Part shown: positions 16,484 to 25,505 of the stretch, one piece after another
Position numbering within the stretch: the first letter of the stretch is position 1
How the letters are laid out: each line of letters begins with the position of its first letter
From: Microbacterium capsulatum
GTDB lineage: Bacteria; Actinomycetota; Actinomycetes; Actinomycetales; Microbacteriaceae
Direction of reading: 5' to 3'
DNA: 64,000 nt
Assembly: GCF_030865425.1 (NCBI RefSeq)
Contig: NZ_JAVFCB010000008.1
Span: 34,465 to 98,464 of the forward strand
The notes under the pieces: generated by a model
The model's database searches: none
Seen by the model: the letters and a program-made list of their open reading frames with translations, nothing else
Told to the model about the DNA's origin: nothing
Made by a program: the position numbers and the translations under genes

Positions 16484-18160
16484 TCAGGCGCTGAGTGTGA
16501 CCGCCAGGTCGATGAACAGCGCGGCGGACCAGCCGAACGCCGTCGTGGCGCGCGGCGCCTTCAGGCCCGTCCGCGGGTTGAAGTACTCGTGCGGGCCGCC
16601 GCCGTGGATCACGAGGCGGACGGTCCGCTCGCGCAGCGCGGTCGCGCGCTCGGGCCATCCGGAGCTGTCCAGCCCCTCGGCGATCAGCGCGCTCGTGTTG
16701 ATCCAGATCGGTCCGCGCCACATCCTCTCGGCGGAGAAGTCGGGATCCGAGGCTGCGACCGTGGGCAGCCCCCACTCCAGCGCGTACCGCTCCGGATCGT
16801 CGAGAGCGTCGAGGAGGGCGTCGGCGACATCCGCGGGCAGTGTTCCGGTGCGCAGCGGCATGAGGCCGAGCACCGTGTCGCTCCAGATGCGCTCCCCCGC
16901 GCCGCGGGCGAGGAATCGGCGGGCGTCCGGATCCCAGAGCTGCTCGAGCAGGAGCGCGGCGGTGCGTTCGGCGCGCGCGCGATGCGGAGCGGTGTCGTAC
17001 CCGGGCAGGTAGCGGTGCGCCAGCGCGGCGATCTCCCGGTCCTGCTGCACGAGGTACGCGGCGAGGTCGGGGGCGGCGGTCGGGATCGGCCCGTCGAAGA
17101 CCGGGCTGTCGTCGAGGCCCGAAGAGTACGGGTGCCCGTACTCGGGCATGCCGTCGCGGTCGAGGTCGGATCCGCCCTGCTCGGGCCCGGCGAACCACCA
17201 GTCCTGCGAACGGATCACGCGCCGCAGCTGCTCGGCGGCCCACTCCGGCGCGTCCTCGACCTCGAGCACCTTGCGCAGCGCCCAGGCGGCGAGCGGGGGC
17301 TTGGTCAGCGGGACAGGGGCGGACGGATCCGCGACCTGGGATCCGGCGCGGCGCAGGTTCGCCCGGTCGGACTCGGGCAGGTCGTCGCTCGTCGCGAGGA
17401 CGCCGCGCTCGTGCACGACGTCGGGCAGCTGCCCGTTCTCGCGCGGGAACCGGAAGGCGAGCTCGAGCTGCTCCCGGGCGAGCGCCGGGTCGCCGTGGCG
17501 CAGGCCGACGGCGATGAAGTACGCGTCCCACTGCCAGAGCCCGACGTAGCCGATCTTCGACGGGACGATCGCCCGCGCGCCTGCGAGCGCGGGCAGCTCG
17601 ACGATGTTCGCGCCGAGCACCCACCAGCAGAACGCGGCCATGTCCTGCAGATCGGCGCGCACGCGCGGGCACTTCGCGAACCAGTCCGCCCAGAGCTCGC
17701 GCAGGGCGGCCTCCGCGGCGGCGTGCGTGCCCTCGTGCCGCCCGGACACCGTGGCGGTGCGGTCCGGAGCGACGTCGATGCGCAGGCCGGCGCCGATCGT
17801 GTGCACGGCCACGGATCCGTCCGGGCGCCGCAGCGAAACGGTCGCCGCCGGATCCCCGCCCAGACTCAGCGTGCCGAGCCCGTCGAACGTCAGCGTCACG
17901 GCGCCGAACGACACGCGGTGCGGCTGCACGTCGAGGATCGGGAGCACCCGGCCCTCCGCATCGTGCAGGACCACCTCGTCCAGCACGCGGCACTCTGCCA
18001 GCCCCCGCTCGTACTCGGAGGTGTGCACGCGCACGCCCTCCCCCTCGCGGAAGACGAGCAGACGCGAGCGCGGCATCGTGAACGGCGCCGTCGCGAGGTC
18101 CAGGTGGCGGCCCGCGGCCTCGGCGAGGTCGGTGGCGGTCGCCATCGGTGCGATGCTCAC
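16484..18160 (-). CDS. GH63 / MGH1-like alpha-glycosidase
   Basis: This 558-residue protein is a likely (alpha/alpha)6-barrel glycosidase. Motifs of the GH63 C-terminal / MGH1-like domain: GLWQWDAYFIAVGL (about 223-236), YGHPYSSGLDDSPVFDG, MWRGPIWINTSALI, HEYFNPRTGLKAP and FGWSAALFIDL near the end. A beta-sandwich N-terminal region occupies about 1-160. There is no signal peptide, so it acts on imported sugar. It lies between two sugar importers and starts (GTG) one base after the permease stop of system 2. Enzymes of this fold cleave alpha-glucosides, alpha-mannosides or mannosylglycerate, and the exact substrate cannot be read from sequence. Confidence 0.82.
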   Translation of the reverse strand: MSIAPMATATDLAEAAGRHLDLATAPFTMPRSRLLVFREGEGVRVHTSEYERGLAECRVLDEVVLHDAEGRVLPILDVQPHRVSFGAVTLTFDGLGTLSLGGDPAATVSLRRPDGSVAVHTIGAGLRIDVAPDRTATVSGRHEGTHAAAEAALRELWADWFAKCPRVRADLQDMAAFCWWVLGANIVELPALAGARAIVPSKIGYVGLWQWDAYFIAVGLRHGDPALAREQLELAFRFPRENGQLPDVVHERGVLATSDDLPESDRANLRRAGSQVADPSAPVPLTKPPLAAWALRKVLEVEDAPEWAAEQLRRVIRSQDWWFAGPEQGGSDLDRDGMPEYGHPYSSGLDDSPVFDGPIPTAAPDLAAYLVQQDREIAALAHRYLPGYDTAPHRARAERTAALLLEQLWDPDARRFLARGAGERIWSDTVLGLMPLRTGTLPADVADALLDALDDPERYALEWGLPTVAASDPDFSAERMWRGPIWINTSALIAEGLDSSGWPERATALRERTVRLVIHGGGPHEYFNPRTGLKAPRATTAFGWSAALFIDLAVTLSA

Positions 18161-18161
18161 G

Positions 18162-19103
18162 TCAGCGCCCCCCGAGCCCGGACGCGGCCATGCTGTTCAG
18201 GATCCGCCGCTGCCCGATCACGAAGACGATGAGCATCGGCACGGTCGAGATCGCCGAGGCGGCCATCACGAGCCCGTAGTTGACGGATCCGAACTGCCCC
18301 TGGAACGCCGTGAGCAGCAGCGGCACGGTGAACAGATCAGGGGTGTTCAGCAGCACGAGCGGGAAGAGGAACGAGTTCCACACGCCGATCGCCGTGATGA
18401 TGGCGAGCGCGGCGAGGCCGGGAGTCAGGTTCGGCAGGATGACGCTCCAGAAGATCCGCCACCGGCCCGCGCCGTCGACCAGCGCGGCCTCCTCCAGCTC
18501 CTTCGGCAGGGCGAGCACGAACTGACGCATGAGGAACACCGCGAACGGGTTCGCGATCATGCCGGGGACGATCAGCGCGAGGTGGGAGTCCACCCATCCG
18601 ATCTGCGTCATCAGCAGATAGAACGGGATCAGCGTCACCTGCGCCGGGATCATCTGGGTCGCGAGGAAGACGATGAACAGCACCCGGGATCCGCGGAACC
18701 GGATCCGCGCGAACGCGTAGCCCGCCATCGAGGCGGTGATCAGGGTGCCGACGACGACGAGCACCGTGATGTAGGCGCTGTTCAGATACGCCTGCGCGAA
18801 CGGGACCGCCTGCCAGGCCTTGACGTAGTTGTCGAGCGTCGCGGGGCTCGGCAGCAGCGAGAGCGGATCCTTCAGCAGCTGCGGGAGCGTCTTGAGCGAC
18901 GTCAGCAGCATCCAGATGAAGGGGAAGACCATCCCGATGCCGGCGAGGATCAGCACGGTGTGCAGCAGCACGGTGCCGGCGCTGCGGCGCGCGCGCCCCG
19001 CGGGCCTCGGGCGGAAGCGCCGGCCGGGCGCGACGAGCGCGACGGTGGAGCTGGTGGCGGGCGCGATGTCGCCCCGGGTGATGCTGGGAGTCTCGATGCT
19101 CAT
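18162..19103 (-). CDS. Sugar ABC transporter permease, MalG type (system 2)
   Basis: This 313-residue CUT1 permease has an N-terminal basic tail, about six helices (first VLLHTVLILAGIGMVFPFIW) and EAA loop EAALVDGAGRWRIFWSVILP, where Leu-Val replaces the Arg-Ile of the other three permeases here. It overlaps the MalF-type gene by four bases and is followed after one base by the glycosidase, suggesting that system 2 and the glycosidase act on the same sugar. Confidence 0.93.
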   Translation of the reverse strand: MSIETPSITRGDIAPATSSTVALVAPGRRFRPRPAGRARRSAGTVLLHTVLILAGIGMVFPFIWMLLTSLKTLPQLLKDPLSLLPSPATLDNYVKAWQAVPFAQAYLNSAYITVLVVVGTLITASMAGYAFARIRFRGSRVLFIVFLATQMIPAQVTLIPFYLLMTQIGWVDSHLALIVPGMIANPFAVFLMRQFVLALPKELEEAALVDGAGRWRIFWSVILPNLTPGLAALAIITAIGVWNSFLFPLVLLNTPDLFTVPLLLTAFQGQFGSVNYGLVMAASAISTVPMLIVFVIGQRRILNSMAASGLGGR

Positions 19104-20053
19104 GCGGGATCGTCCTCGTAGTGCACGAACTTCTTCTGAGCGGCGAACTGGATCGCCGTGATGACGAGCGTCAGCAGGAGCAGGATGATGCTCGCGGCAC
19201 TGGAGAGGCCGAACTTGAAGTCCCGCATGCCGAGCTCGTAGATGTGGTACACGATCGTGCGGGTGGCGTTGTCCGGCCCGCCCTTGGCGACGAGCACGTA
19301 CACCGTGTCGAACGTCTGCAGGGACGAGATGAAGGCGATCACCGAGGAGAAGAACACGATCGGCGACAGCAGCGGCAGGCGGATCGCGGTGAAGAGCCGC
19401 CAGGCGCCGGCGCCGTCGATCCGCGCGGCCTCGATGACCGCGGGCGAGATGTTCTGCAGACCGGCGAGGAAGATCACGACGTTCAGTCCGAGCGACGACC
19501 AGATCGTGACGATGCACACGGCGATCAGCGCGAGGCGCGGATCCTGCAGCCAGTCCGGAGGCGCGATCCCGAAGGTCTTCGAGATCGCGGCCGAGAGCAT
19601 CCCGTCGCCGCGGAAGATCTGCTGCCAGATCATCGCCACCGCGACGGTCGAGGTCACGACGGGGGCGAAGAAGAGCACGAGGTAGAGGGTGCGGGTCTTC
19701 AGCCGCTCGAGGGCGACGGCGATGACCACCGCCAGCCCGAGCCCGATGGGCACTGTGATGAGGGCGATCAGGAGAGTGTTGAGGATCGCCCGGCCGAACA
19801 GCGGATCGGACACCTCCTTGCCGAAGTTGTCCAGTCCGACCCAGGTGAGCGCGCCGAGCCCGTCCCACTTCGCGAACGCGAGGACGAGGCTGGCGGTGAA
19901 CGGCAGGAGCACGAACAGCCCCATGCCGATCAGCTGCGGGCCCACGAAGAGGTAGCCCCACCGTCGGTCCCTCCGCCGCCATGCGGCTTCCTTCCGCAGC
20001 GCGGGCGCCGTCGAGGACGACGGCACCCGCGCTTCGATGCTCGGCGCGCTCAC
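19100..20053 (-). CDS. Sugar ABC transporter permease, MalF type (system 2)
   Basis: This 317-residue CUT1 permease has a first helix YLFVGPQLIGMGLFVLLPF, a motif of MalF/UgpA-like subunits, and EAA loop EAARIDGAGAWRLFTAIRLP. It starts two bases after the binding-protein stop and overlaps the MalG-type gene. It is only distantly like its system 1 counterpart, so the two importers are not a recent duplication. Confidence 0.94.
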   Translation of the reverse strand: MSAPSIEARVPSSSTAPALRKEAAWRRRDRRWGYLFVGPQLIGMGLFVLLPFTASLVLAFAKWDGLGALTWVGLDNFGKEVSDPLFGRAILNTLLIALITVPIGLGLAVVIAVALERLKTRTLYLVLFFAPVVTSTVAVAMIWQQIFRGDGMLSAAISKTFGIAPPDWLQDPRLALIAVCIVTIWSSLGLNVVIFLAGLQNISPAVIEAARIDGAGAWRLFTAIRLPLLSPIVFFSSVIAFISSLQTFDTVYVLVAKGGPDNATRTIVYHIYELGMRDFKFGLSSAASIILLLLTLVITAIQFAAQKKFVHYEDDPA

Positions 20054-20055
20054 GG

Positions 20056-21363
20056 TCAGTTCGCGCCGTTCTTGACCAGTTTGGCCGTCGCGGCGAGCGT
20101 GGCCTTGGCGTCCTGCTTGCCCTGGTAGAGCTTCATGAACTCGTCGCTGATGCCGGTCGACACACCGGGCACGCGGGCCTCGGGCGCGTAGTCCTCGAAG
20201 CCGACGTCGCGCATGTCGAGGAAGGTCTGCGCGTGCGCGGGGTAGTCACCCTCGAGGACGACCTTGTCGGCGCCCTTGATCGACGGCACGGCGTTGCCCG
20301 CGCCCTGCAGGCGGAACGTCTGCCCCTCGGCGGAGAGGAACTCGGTCCAGAACGTGAACGCGGCGTCCTTCACCTTGGTGCGGGCGTTGATGGCGAGGTA
20401 CGAGGTCGCGACACCGGTCGGCGCGGCCTTGCCGCTGGCGGTCGGCCACGGCGCGATGTCGTAGTCCTGCTTGTCGCCCGCGGCCTCGATGGTCGCGATG
20501 GTGTAGCGGCCCTGGACGTAGAAGCCGGCCTTGTGGGCGACGAAGACGCTGTCGGATCCCGCTCCCTTGGGCATGTTGTCCGCCGCCACGAACGTGCCGT
20601 CCTGGAACAGGGAGCCGAGCTGGGCGACCGCCTTCTCGGCGGCGGGGTCCTGGCCCGCGGTGAAGTCGCCCTTGCCGTCGTACGGAGCCTTGACGCCCTG
20701 AGCGTTCAGCCAGCTCCAGTGCGTCGACCAGTAGTTCCAGTACATGCTGCCGATGAGGCCGGCGTCCTTGAGCTTCTTGTTCATGTCGAGGAAGGTCGCC
20801 GTCGTCCACTTGCCTTCCTTGGCGAGCGTGGCCGGGTCATCGGTGATTCCCGCGGCCTTGAGGGCCTGCTTGTCGTACCAGAACACGTCGGGGTTGGAGT
20901 CGTTCGGAGCGGCGAAGAGGTCGTCGCCCTTCTGCGCGGCGCCGAACAGGCCGGGGTAGAAGTCGCTCGGCTTGGTCTTGCTCGCCGAGCTCTCCATCAG
21001 CGGCTTCATCGACATCAGGCGACCGGAGTCGACGAACTGGCCGATCTTGTCGTCGCCGACGTAGAACACATCCGGAGCCGTGTTGCTGGTCAGCTGCGCG
21101 AGGAGCTTCGAGTGGTAGTCGTCGTATCCGGCGACGGGCTGCAGCTTGACCGTGATGTTCGGGTGCTTCTTCATGAACTCCTTGTCGAAGTCCTGATAGC
21201 GCTTGAGCTCGTCGGCGCTGCCCCAGGTCGACCAGACCACGGTGGCCTTGCCGTCAGCTGCTGCTGCACCTCCTCCGCCGCTGCATGCCGCGAGGCCGAG
21301 GGTGAGGGCGCCGGCCGCAGCGAGCGCGAGGGAGCGCGTGATGCGGGTGTGGGAGCGAGACAT
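20056..21363 (-). CDS. Extracellular sugar-binding lipoprotein (system 2)
   Basis: This 435-residue solute-binding protein has a twin-basic N terminus, hydrophobic stretch and lipobox LAAC (Cys27). Mature region ATVVWSTWGSADELKRYQDFD is typical of family 1 binding proteins. The ATG at 21363 has GAGGTGG upstream; an open frame continues further upstream but lacks a signal sequence at its start. The palindrome TTCTGTATACAGAA lies 60 bases upstream (21424-21437), overlapping where the -10 region would be, as expected for repression by the GntR protein. Confidence 0.93.
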   Translation of the reverse strand: MSRSHTRITRSLALAAAGALTLGLAACSGGGGAAAADGKATVVWSTWGSADELKRYQDFDKEFMKKHPNITVKLQPVAGYDDYHSKLLAQLTSNTAPDVFYVGDDKIGQFVDSGRLMSMKPLMESSASKTKPSDFYPGLFGAAQKGDDLFAAPNDSNPDVFWYDKQALKAAGITDDPATLAKEGKWTTATFLDMNKKLKDAGLIGSMYWNYWSTHWSWLNAQGVKAPYDGKGDFTAGQDPAAEKAVAQLGSLFQDGTFVAADNMPKGAGSDSVFVAHKAGFYVQGRYTIATIEAAGDKQDYDIAPWPTASGKAAPTGVATSYLAINARTKVKDAAFTFWTEFLSAEGQTFRLQGAGNAVPSIKGADKVVLEGDYPAHAQTFLDMRDVGFEDYAPEARVPGVSTGISDEFMKLYQGKQDAKATLAATAKLVKNGAN

Positions 21364-21423
21364 GTCGCCACCTCTTTCGTCGTTGGAAGGGCTCGATCGG
21401 GTTCGGGAGAAACGCACTTCGTA

Positions 21424-21437
21424 TTCTGTATACAGAA
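21424..21437. promoter_or_regulatory. GntR operator, site 2
   Basis: Perfect TTCTGTATACAGAA, identical to site 1 at 12225-12238, flanked similarly by A on the left and C on the right. It lies in the divergent gap between the system 2 binding protein and the D-2-hydroxyacid dehydrogenase, so both could be controlled. Confidence 0.8.
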
Positions 21438-21482
21438 CGCAGATCTGTCAATCCTGATCTGCCGCGGAGCCTCCTCGCGCCC

Positions 21483-21488
21483 TACTCT
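21483..21488 (+). promoter_or_regulatory. -10 box for leaderless dehydrogenase mRNA
   Basis: TACTCT occupies -12 to -7 relative to the GTG at 21495. The only purine-rich sequence (AGGA) abuts the start codon, too close to act as a ribosome site. Confidence 0.5.
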
Positions 21489-21494
21489 CGAGGA

Positions 21495-22415
21495 GTGAGC
21501 CTCCTCGTCACCGTCCCCACCGCCGAACTCGCCGCCGACCTGCTGCCGCTGCCCGAGGGCGTGCACGTGCAGGTCTGGGACATGGCGACCCCGCCCCCGG
21601 CGGAGCGCATCGACATCGTCGTCCCCTCGTACCTCGGCCGGCAGCACCTGTCGTCGCTCGCGAACATCAGCGTCGGCCTCGTGCAGGGGCAGATGATCGG
21701 GTACGAGACGATCATCGACCGGGTGCCCGCCGGGATCCCGTTCGCGAACGCCGCGAGCGTGCACGAGACCGGGACCGCCGAGCTCGCCGTGGGGCTCGTG
21801 ATCGCCGCACAGCGCGAGCTGCCGCGGTTCGTGCGTGCGCAGGACGCCGGCGTCTGGGACCGCGGCTTCACCTCGTGCGTCGCTGACCGCCGCGTGCTGC
21901 TCGTCGGCCTCGGCGGCGTGGGCCGCGGGATCGCCCGGCGGCTGGGCGGCTTCGAGGCGTCCATCACGGCCGTCGCGCAGAGCGCCCGCACCGAGACCGT
22001 GGAGGGCGTCGGCGAGATCGCCGTGCACCCGCTCTCGGCCCTGCCCGCGCTGCTGCCCGAGGCGGAGATCGTGATCGTCTCCCTGCCGGGCGGATCCGAG
22101 ACGCACCGGCTCTTCGACGCCGCGATGCTCGCCCGCATGCCCGACGACGCTCTGCTCGTGAACGTCGGCCGCGGCACCGTGGTCGACACCGAGGCGCTGG
22201 TGGCGGAGGGCGGGCGGATCCGCGCCGCGCTCGACGTCATGGATCCGGAGCCGCTCCCCGAGGGGCACCCCCTCTGGACGATGCCCGGCGTGCTGTTCAC
22301 CCCGCACATCGGCGGCGCCTCGGCCGCGATGCACCCCCGCATCGCCGCTCTGATCCGCACCCAGATCGACCGCATGCTGGCCGGCGAACCCCCGCTGAAC
22401 GTTATCCCGCGCTAA
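21495..22415 (+). CDS. D-2-hydroxyacid dehydrogenase
   Basis: This 306-residue NAD-dependent dehydrogenase of the D-isomer-specific family interconverts a 2-hydroxyacid and a 2-oxoacid. The Rossmann motif is LLVGLGGVGRGIARRLGG (about 136-153), the catalytic Arg region VNVGRGTVVDTEAL, and the catalytic His is in FTPHIGGAS. The N-terminal catalytic domain is short and divergent. The GTG start is supported by a -10 box at the right distance for a leaderless transcript. It is divergent from sugar system 2 across an operator; a role in sugar-acid metabolism is possible but inferred. Confidence 0.9.
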   Translation: MSLLVTVPTAELAADLLPLPEGVHVQVWDMATPPPAERIDIVVPSYLGRQHLSSLANISVGLVQGQMIGYETIIDRVPAGIPFANAASVHETGTAELAVGLVIAAQRELPRFVRAQDAGVWDRGFTSCVADRRVLLVGLGGVGRGIARRLGGFEASITAVAQSARTETVEGVGEIAVHPLSALPALLPEAEIVIVSLPGGSETHRLFDAAMLARMPDDALLVNVGRGTVVDTEALVAEGGRIRAALDVMDPEPLPEGHPLWTMPGVLFTPHIGGASAAMHPRIAALIRTQIDRMLAGEPPLNVIPR

Positions 22416-22585
22416 GACTTCGCTCAGCCCAGTCACAGCCTGCTCTCGGTGAACACTTAGAAATATCAGCATTTCCGTCCAGAAACGCCGGTCCGCCGCC
22501 CACCATACTGAGATGCCGCTTCCGGTACCTGGCGAGAAGAGACCGTGCTCCGCCAGGAGATCCTGCCCTCCCTCCAAGGACGCCG

Positions 22586-23755
22586 ATGCCTCTCACCTCC
22601 CTCCCCACCCCGACTGCGGACAGCGACGCCGCATCGTTCGCACACCCCGCCGGAGCGCACGAGGAGATCAGCGCGCAGCGCCTGCGTGCGGCGAAGCCCG
22701 CGTACACCACCCGGTTCCTCGCGCAGGAGCTGGCACGGGACGCCGACGGCTACACCCTCGTCCGCGGCGACGCGGTGGCGCCGCGACCGGGCGACATCGT
22801 CCTGGCGGCCGTCACGAAGATCGGCCATCACACCGGCATCGAGCTGCCCGGCGGCCGCAAGTCCCTGTTGCATGTCGGCGACGAGGTCCTCGTCGCCTAC
22901 GGCAACCGCTACGCGCCCGACCAGTTCGAGGCCGAGGTGCCGGCCGACCTGGGGCCGGCGCACCTCGTCGCGGCCGGAGGGATCGCATCGCGCGCCCTGT
23001 CGCGGCACAGCGCGATCAAGGAGGCCACCCAGCTGCGACCGGTCGGTCTGCTCGCGCGGGCGGGCGCCGTCCTGCGCCTCGGCGACTTCGCCCCTCTCAC
23101 CATCGACGTCGGCGCACCGACCCCGGTCACCCCGCGCAGGCCCGCAGTGGTGGCGGTGCTGGGAACGTCGATGAACTCGGGGAAGACGACCTCGGCGGCC
23201 GCCCTCGTGCGCGGCATCTCCGCGGCCGGGTACCGCGTGGCGGCATGCAAGGCCACCGGGACCGGCGCCGGGGGCGACCCAGGACAGTTCACCGACTCGG
23301 GCGCCGCGCGCGTGCTCGACTTCACGGATTTCGGATGCCCGTCCACCTACCTGCTCGACCACGGGACCGTGCGGGACCTGTTCGCGTCGATGCTCGCGGC
23401 GGCGGGCGCACCGCTGCCGACCGGGGACCCGATCGACGTCGTCGTCGTCGAGATCGCGGACGGCCTGTTCCAGCGCGAGACGGCAGCCCTCGTGGCGGAC
23501 GCCGTCTTCGCGCGGCACGTGCACCACGTCGTGTTCGCCTCGGGCGACGCGATGGGCGCGGTCGGCGGCGTCGCCCGCCTGGAAGCGGCGGGCCGGACCG
23601 CGGCCCTCCTGACGGGTCGGATGACGATGTCCCCGCTGGCGACGGCCGAGGCGCGGGCCGCGCTGAGCCTCCCCGTCCTCACGGTGCAGGAGATCGCCAC
23701 CGCCGAGGTGGTCCGGCATCTCCCGGCGCTCGCCGATGTCCGCGTCGCCAGCTGA
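22586..23755 (+). CDS. P-loop NTPase (DUF1611/BioD-like fold)
   Basis: This 389-residue cytoplasmic protein has an N-terminal region (1-180) of unknown function, mostly beta, containing KIGHHTGIELPGGRKSLL, and a C-terminal SIMIBI-type P-loop domain: Walker A GTSMNSGKTT (193-202, Lys200), CKATGTGAGGD, FTDFGCPSTYLLDHG, then DVVVVEIADGLFQRET in the place of Walker B. The layout resembles the DUF1611 C-terminal domain and dethiobiotin-synthase-like proteins. No reaction can be assigned. AAGGA lies six bases before the ATG. It overlaps the next gene by 20 bases, so the two are translated together and probably work together. Confidence 0.65.
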   Translation: MPLTSLPTPTADSDAASFAHPAGAHEEISAQRLRAAKPAYTTRFLAQELARDADGYTLVRGDAVAPRPGDIVLAAVTKIGHHTGIELPGGRKSLLHVGDEVLVAYGNRYAPDQFEAEVPADLGPAHLVAAGGIASRALSRHSAIKEATQLRPVGLLARAGAVLRLGDFAPLTIDVGAPTPVTPRRPAVVAVLGTSMNSGKTTSAAALVRGISAAGYRVAACKATGTGAGGDPGQFTDSGAARVLDFTDFGCPSTYLLDHGTVRDLFASMLAAAGAPLPTGDPIDVVVVEIADGLFQRETAALVADAVFARHVHHVVFASGDAMGAVGGVARLEAAGRTAALLTGRMTMSPLATAEARAALSLPVLTVQEIATAEVVRHLPALADVRVAS

Positions 23756-25418
23756 CACCGGTGCGACCGGGTCGCTGCCCGCGCTGTGGCGCGGCCGCCG
23801 ACGCCGGTACCTGGTCGCCCTCGTCGCGAGCGGCCTCGCCCAGGCGCTGCTGGCGGGCACCGGCGCGCACGTGATCCGCACCGCCCTGGAGCGGTACCAG
23901 AAGGGCGCACCGGCCGCGGCCGGGCCCGCCCCGGCCGTCTGGACGCTGTTCGGTCTGCTCATCGCGGCGCTGCTGCTGGTCGGCGTGCTGCAGTACGGGG
24001 TGCGGGTGTGGTCCGAGCTGCTCAGCCAGGACTACGTGCACGACATCCGGATCGGGCTGATGCGCCGCAACCTGACGGCGGGGCTCACCAGTTCGCTGGG
24101 AGTCTCCGTGACGCGCCTGTCCAACGACCTCACCTCGATCCGGAACTGGATCACGCTCGGCATCGTGCCGGTGCTCGTGGGCGTGCCGCTGATCGTGGGG
24201 ACCTGTGCGATCGTCGTCGTACTGGACCCCGCCTACCTGCTCAGCATCGGCGTGCCCCTGGCCCTGCTGCTGGGCGCGCTCGCCCTGCTGGCCGAACCGC
24301 TGTTCCGGCGGACCATGGAGCTGCGCCGGAGCAGAGGCCGGCTGTCCGCGCACCTGGGGGACATGCTGCTCGCGACGCCGTCGATCCGCTCCGGCGGGGG
24401 GATCCGACGGGAGCTGAAGCGCGCGGGGCGGTATTCGGACGCGATGGTCGAGGCGGCCGTGCGCCGGGCACGGTTCTCCGGGCTGGTGCGCGGCAGCACG
24501 ATCACCACGACCGGGCTGATCACCGCGTTCACGGTCGGCGCCGGCCTGCTGTGGTCCATCCCCGCCTCGACCACAGCCGCCGCGCTGACGCTGATCGGCT
24601 TCCTCGTCGCGCCCGTCCACGACCTGGGACGCGCCGTCGAGTACCGCCAGATGTACCGGGCGGCGCAGCGCATGGTCGGCCCCGCGACGCTGCTGCCCGC
24701 CGAGCCGGAGCGACCCCGGCGACCGGACGACGCCCCCCGGCGGCGGACCGGAGTGCCCTCGGCCGCCCCCGCCGGGGTGTTCGCCGCCCCCCGGAGCACG
24801 TCCGACGGCACGGCGATCCCGGGGCTCGCCGCCGCGCCCGGCGACCGCATCGTCGCGGACTTCGGCAGCCGTTCGACCACCGCGCAGGTGCTGTCGCAGT
24901 TCGCCGGGCTCGCCACGGCGACGGAGGCGATCCTCGTGGACGGGACGGATCTGCGCGCCGCCGGCGACGACCGGCTGCGCCGCATCGTGGGATACGCAGC
25001 CCAGGGCATGCTGCTCGGCAGACTGACGATCCTGACCGCGGTGCGCTATCGCAGCCCCGCGGCGACCGACGCCGACGCACGAGCGGCGCTGCAGCGGGTG
25101 GGCCTGGGCGAGCGGGTCGACCGTCTCGCCAAGGGCGACCAGACCGTGCTGCGCCACGGCGGCGATCCGCTCACGGTCCCGGAGCGCGCGCGGCTCCTGC
25201 TCGCGCGCGCCCTGATGGAGAGCCCCGCCCTGCTCGTGCTCGACCATCTCGACGCCGACCTCGACCCGGCCGGACGGATCCGGCTGCGCGAGCTGCTGGC
25301 GGACTATCCCGGTGTCGTCCTGTACGCCGGCGAGCACGGCGACGACGTCTTCGCGGTGAGCCGTCCGTGGCAGGCCGCGGAGGCGACCTCCCGCCGCGTC
25401 CGGCACCGTCCGGCCTGA
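23736..25418 (+). CDS. ABC half-transporter with degenerate ATPase domain
   Basis: This 560-residue protein has an exporter-type membrane domain with about six helices (about 30-310) including the intracellular loop SVTRLSNDLTSIRNW, which matches the ABC exporter pattern of short-lived 'RxxxDxxxI' helices. The C-terminal part (about 355-545) aligns with an ABC ATPase but lacks its motifs: FGSRSTTAQ in place of Walker A, LTVPERARLLLARAL in place of the LSGGQ signature, and LLVLDHLDADLDPAG in place of Walker B, with His where the catalytic Glu should be. It is unlikely to hydrolyse ATP. It may depend on the overlapping P-loop protein for energy or regulation. Confidence 0.75.
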   Translation: MSASPADTGATGSLPALWRGRRRRYLVALVASGLAQALLAGTGAHVIRTALERYQKGAPAAAGPAPAVWTLFGLLIAALLLVGVLQYGVRVWSELLSQDYVHDIRIGLMRRNLTAGLTSSLGVSVTRLSNDLTSIRNWITLGIVPVLVGVPLIVGTCAIVVVLDPAYLLSIGVPLALLLGALALLAEPLFRRTMELRRSRGRLSAHLGDMLLATPSIRSGGGIRRELKRAGRYSDAMVEAAVRRARFSGLVRGSTITTTGLITAFTVGAGLLWSIPASTTAAALTLIGFLVAPVHDLGRAVEYRQMYRAAQRMVGPATLLPAEPERPRRPDDAPRRRTGVPSAAPAGVFAAPRSTSDGTAIPGLAAAPGDRIVADFGSRSTTAQVLSQFAGLATATEAILVDGTDLRAAGDDRLRRIVGYAAQGMLLGRLTILTAVRYRSPAATDADARAALQRVGLGERVDRLAKGDQTVLRHGGDPLTVPERARLLLARALMESPALLVLDHLDADLDPAGRIRLRELLADYPGVVLYAGEHGDDVFAVSRPWQAAEATSRRVRHRPA

Positions 25419-25471
25419 GCGCCCGGCCCACGCGCCCGCGATCGGCCGCGTCGGGGGACGGGGCTCGGTGG

Positions 25472-25505
25472 ATCGGGATCCGGATCGGGATCCGGATCGG
25501 GATCG
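25472..25505. repeat. 12-base tandem repeat
   Basis: The unit ATCGGGATCCGG is repeated twice (25472-25483, 25484-25495) and continues partially (ATCGGGATCG). It lies in the promoter region of the GH13 gene, next to a palindrome. Confidence 0.7.
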
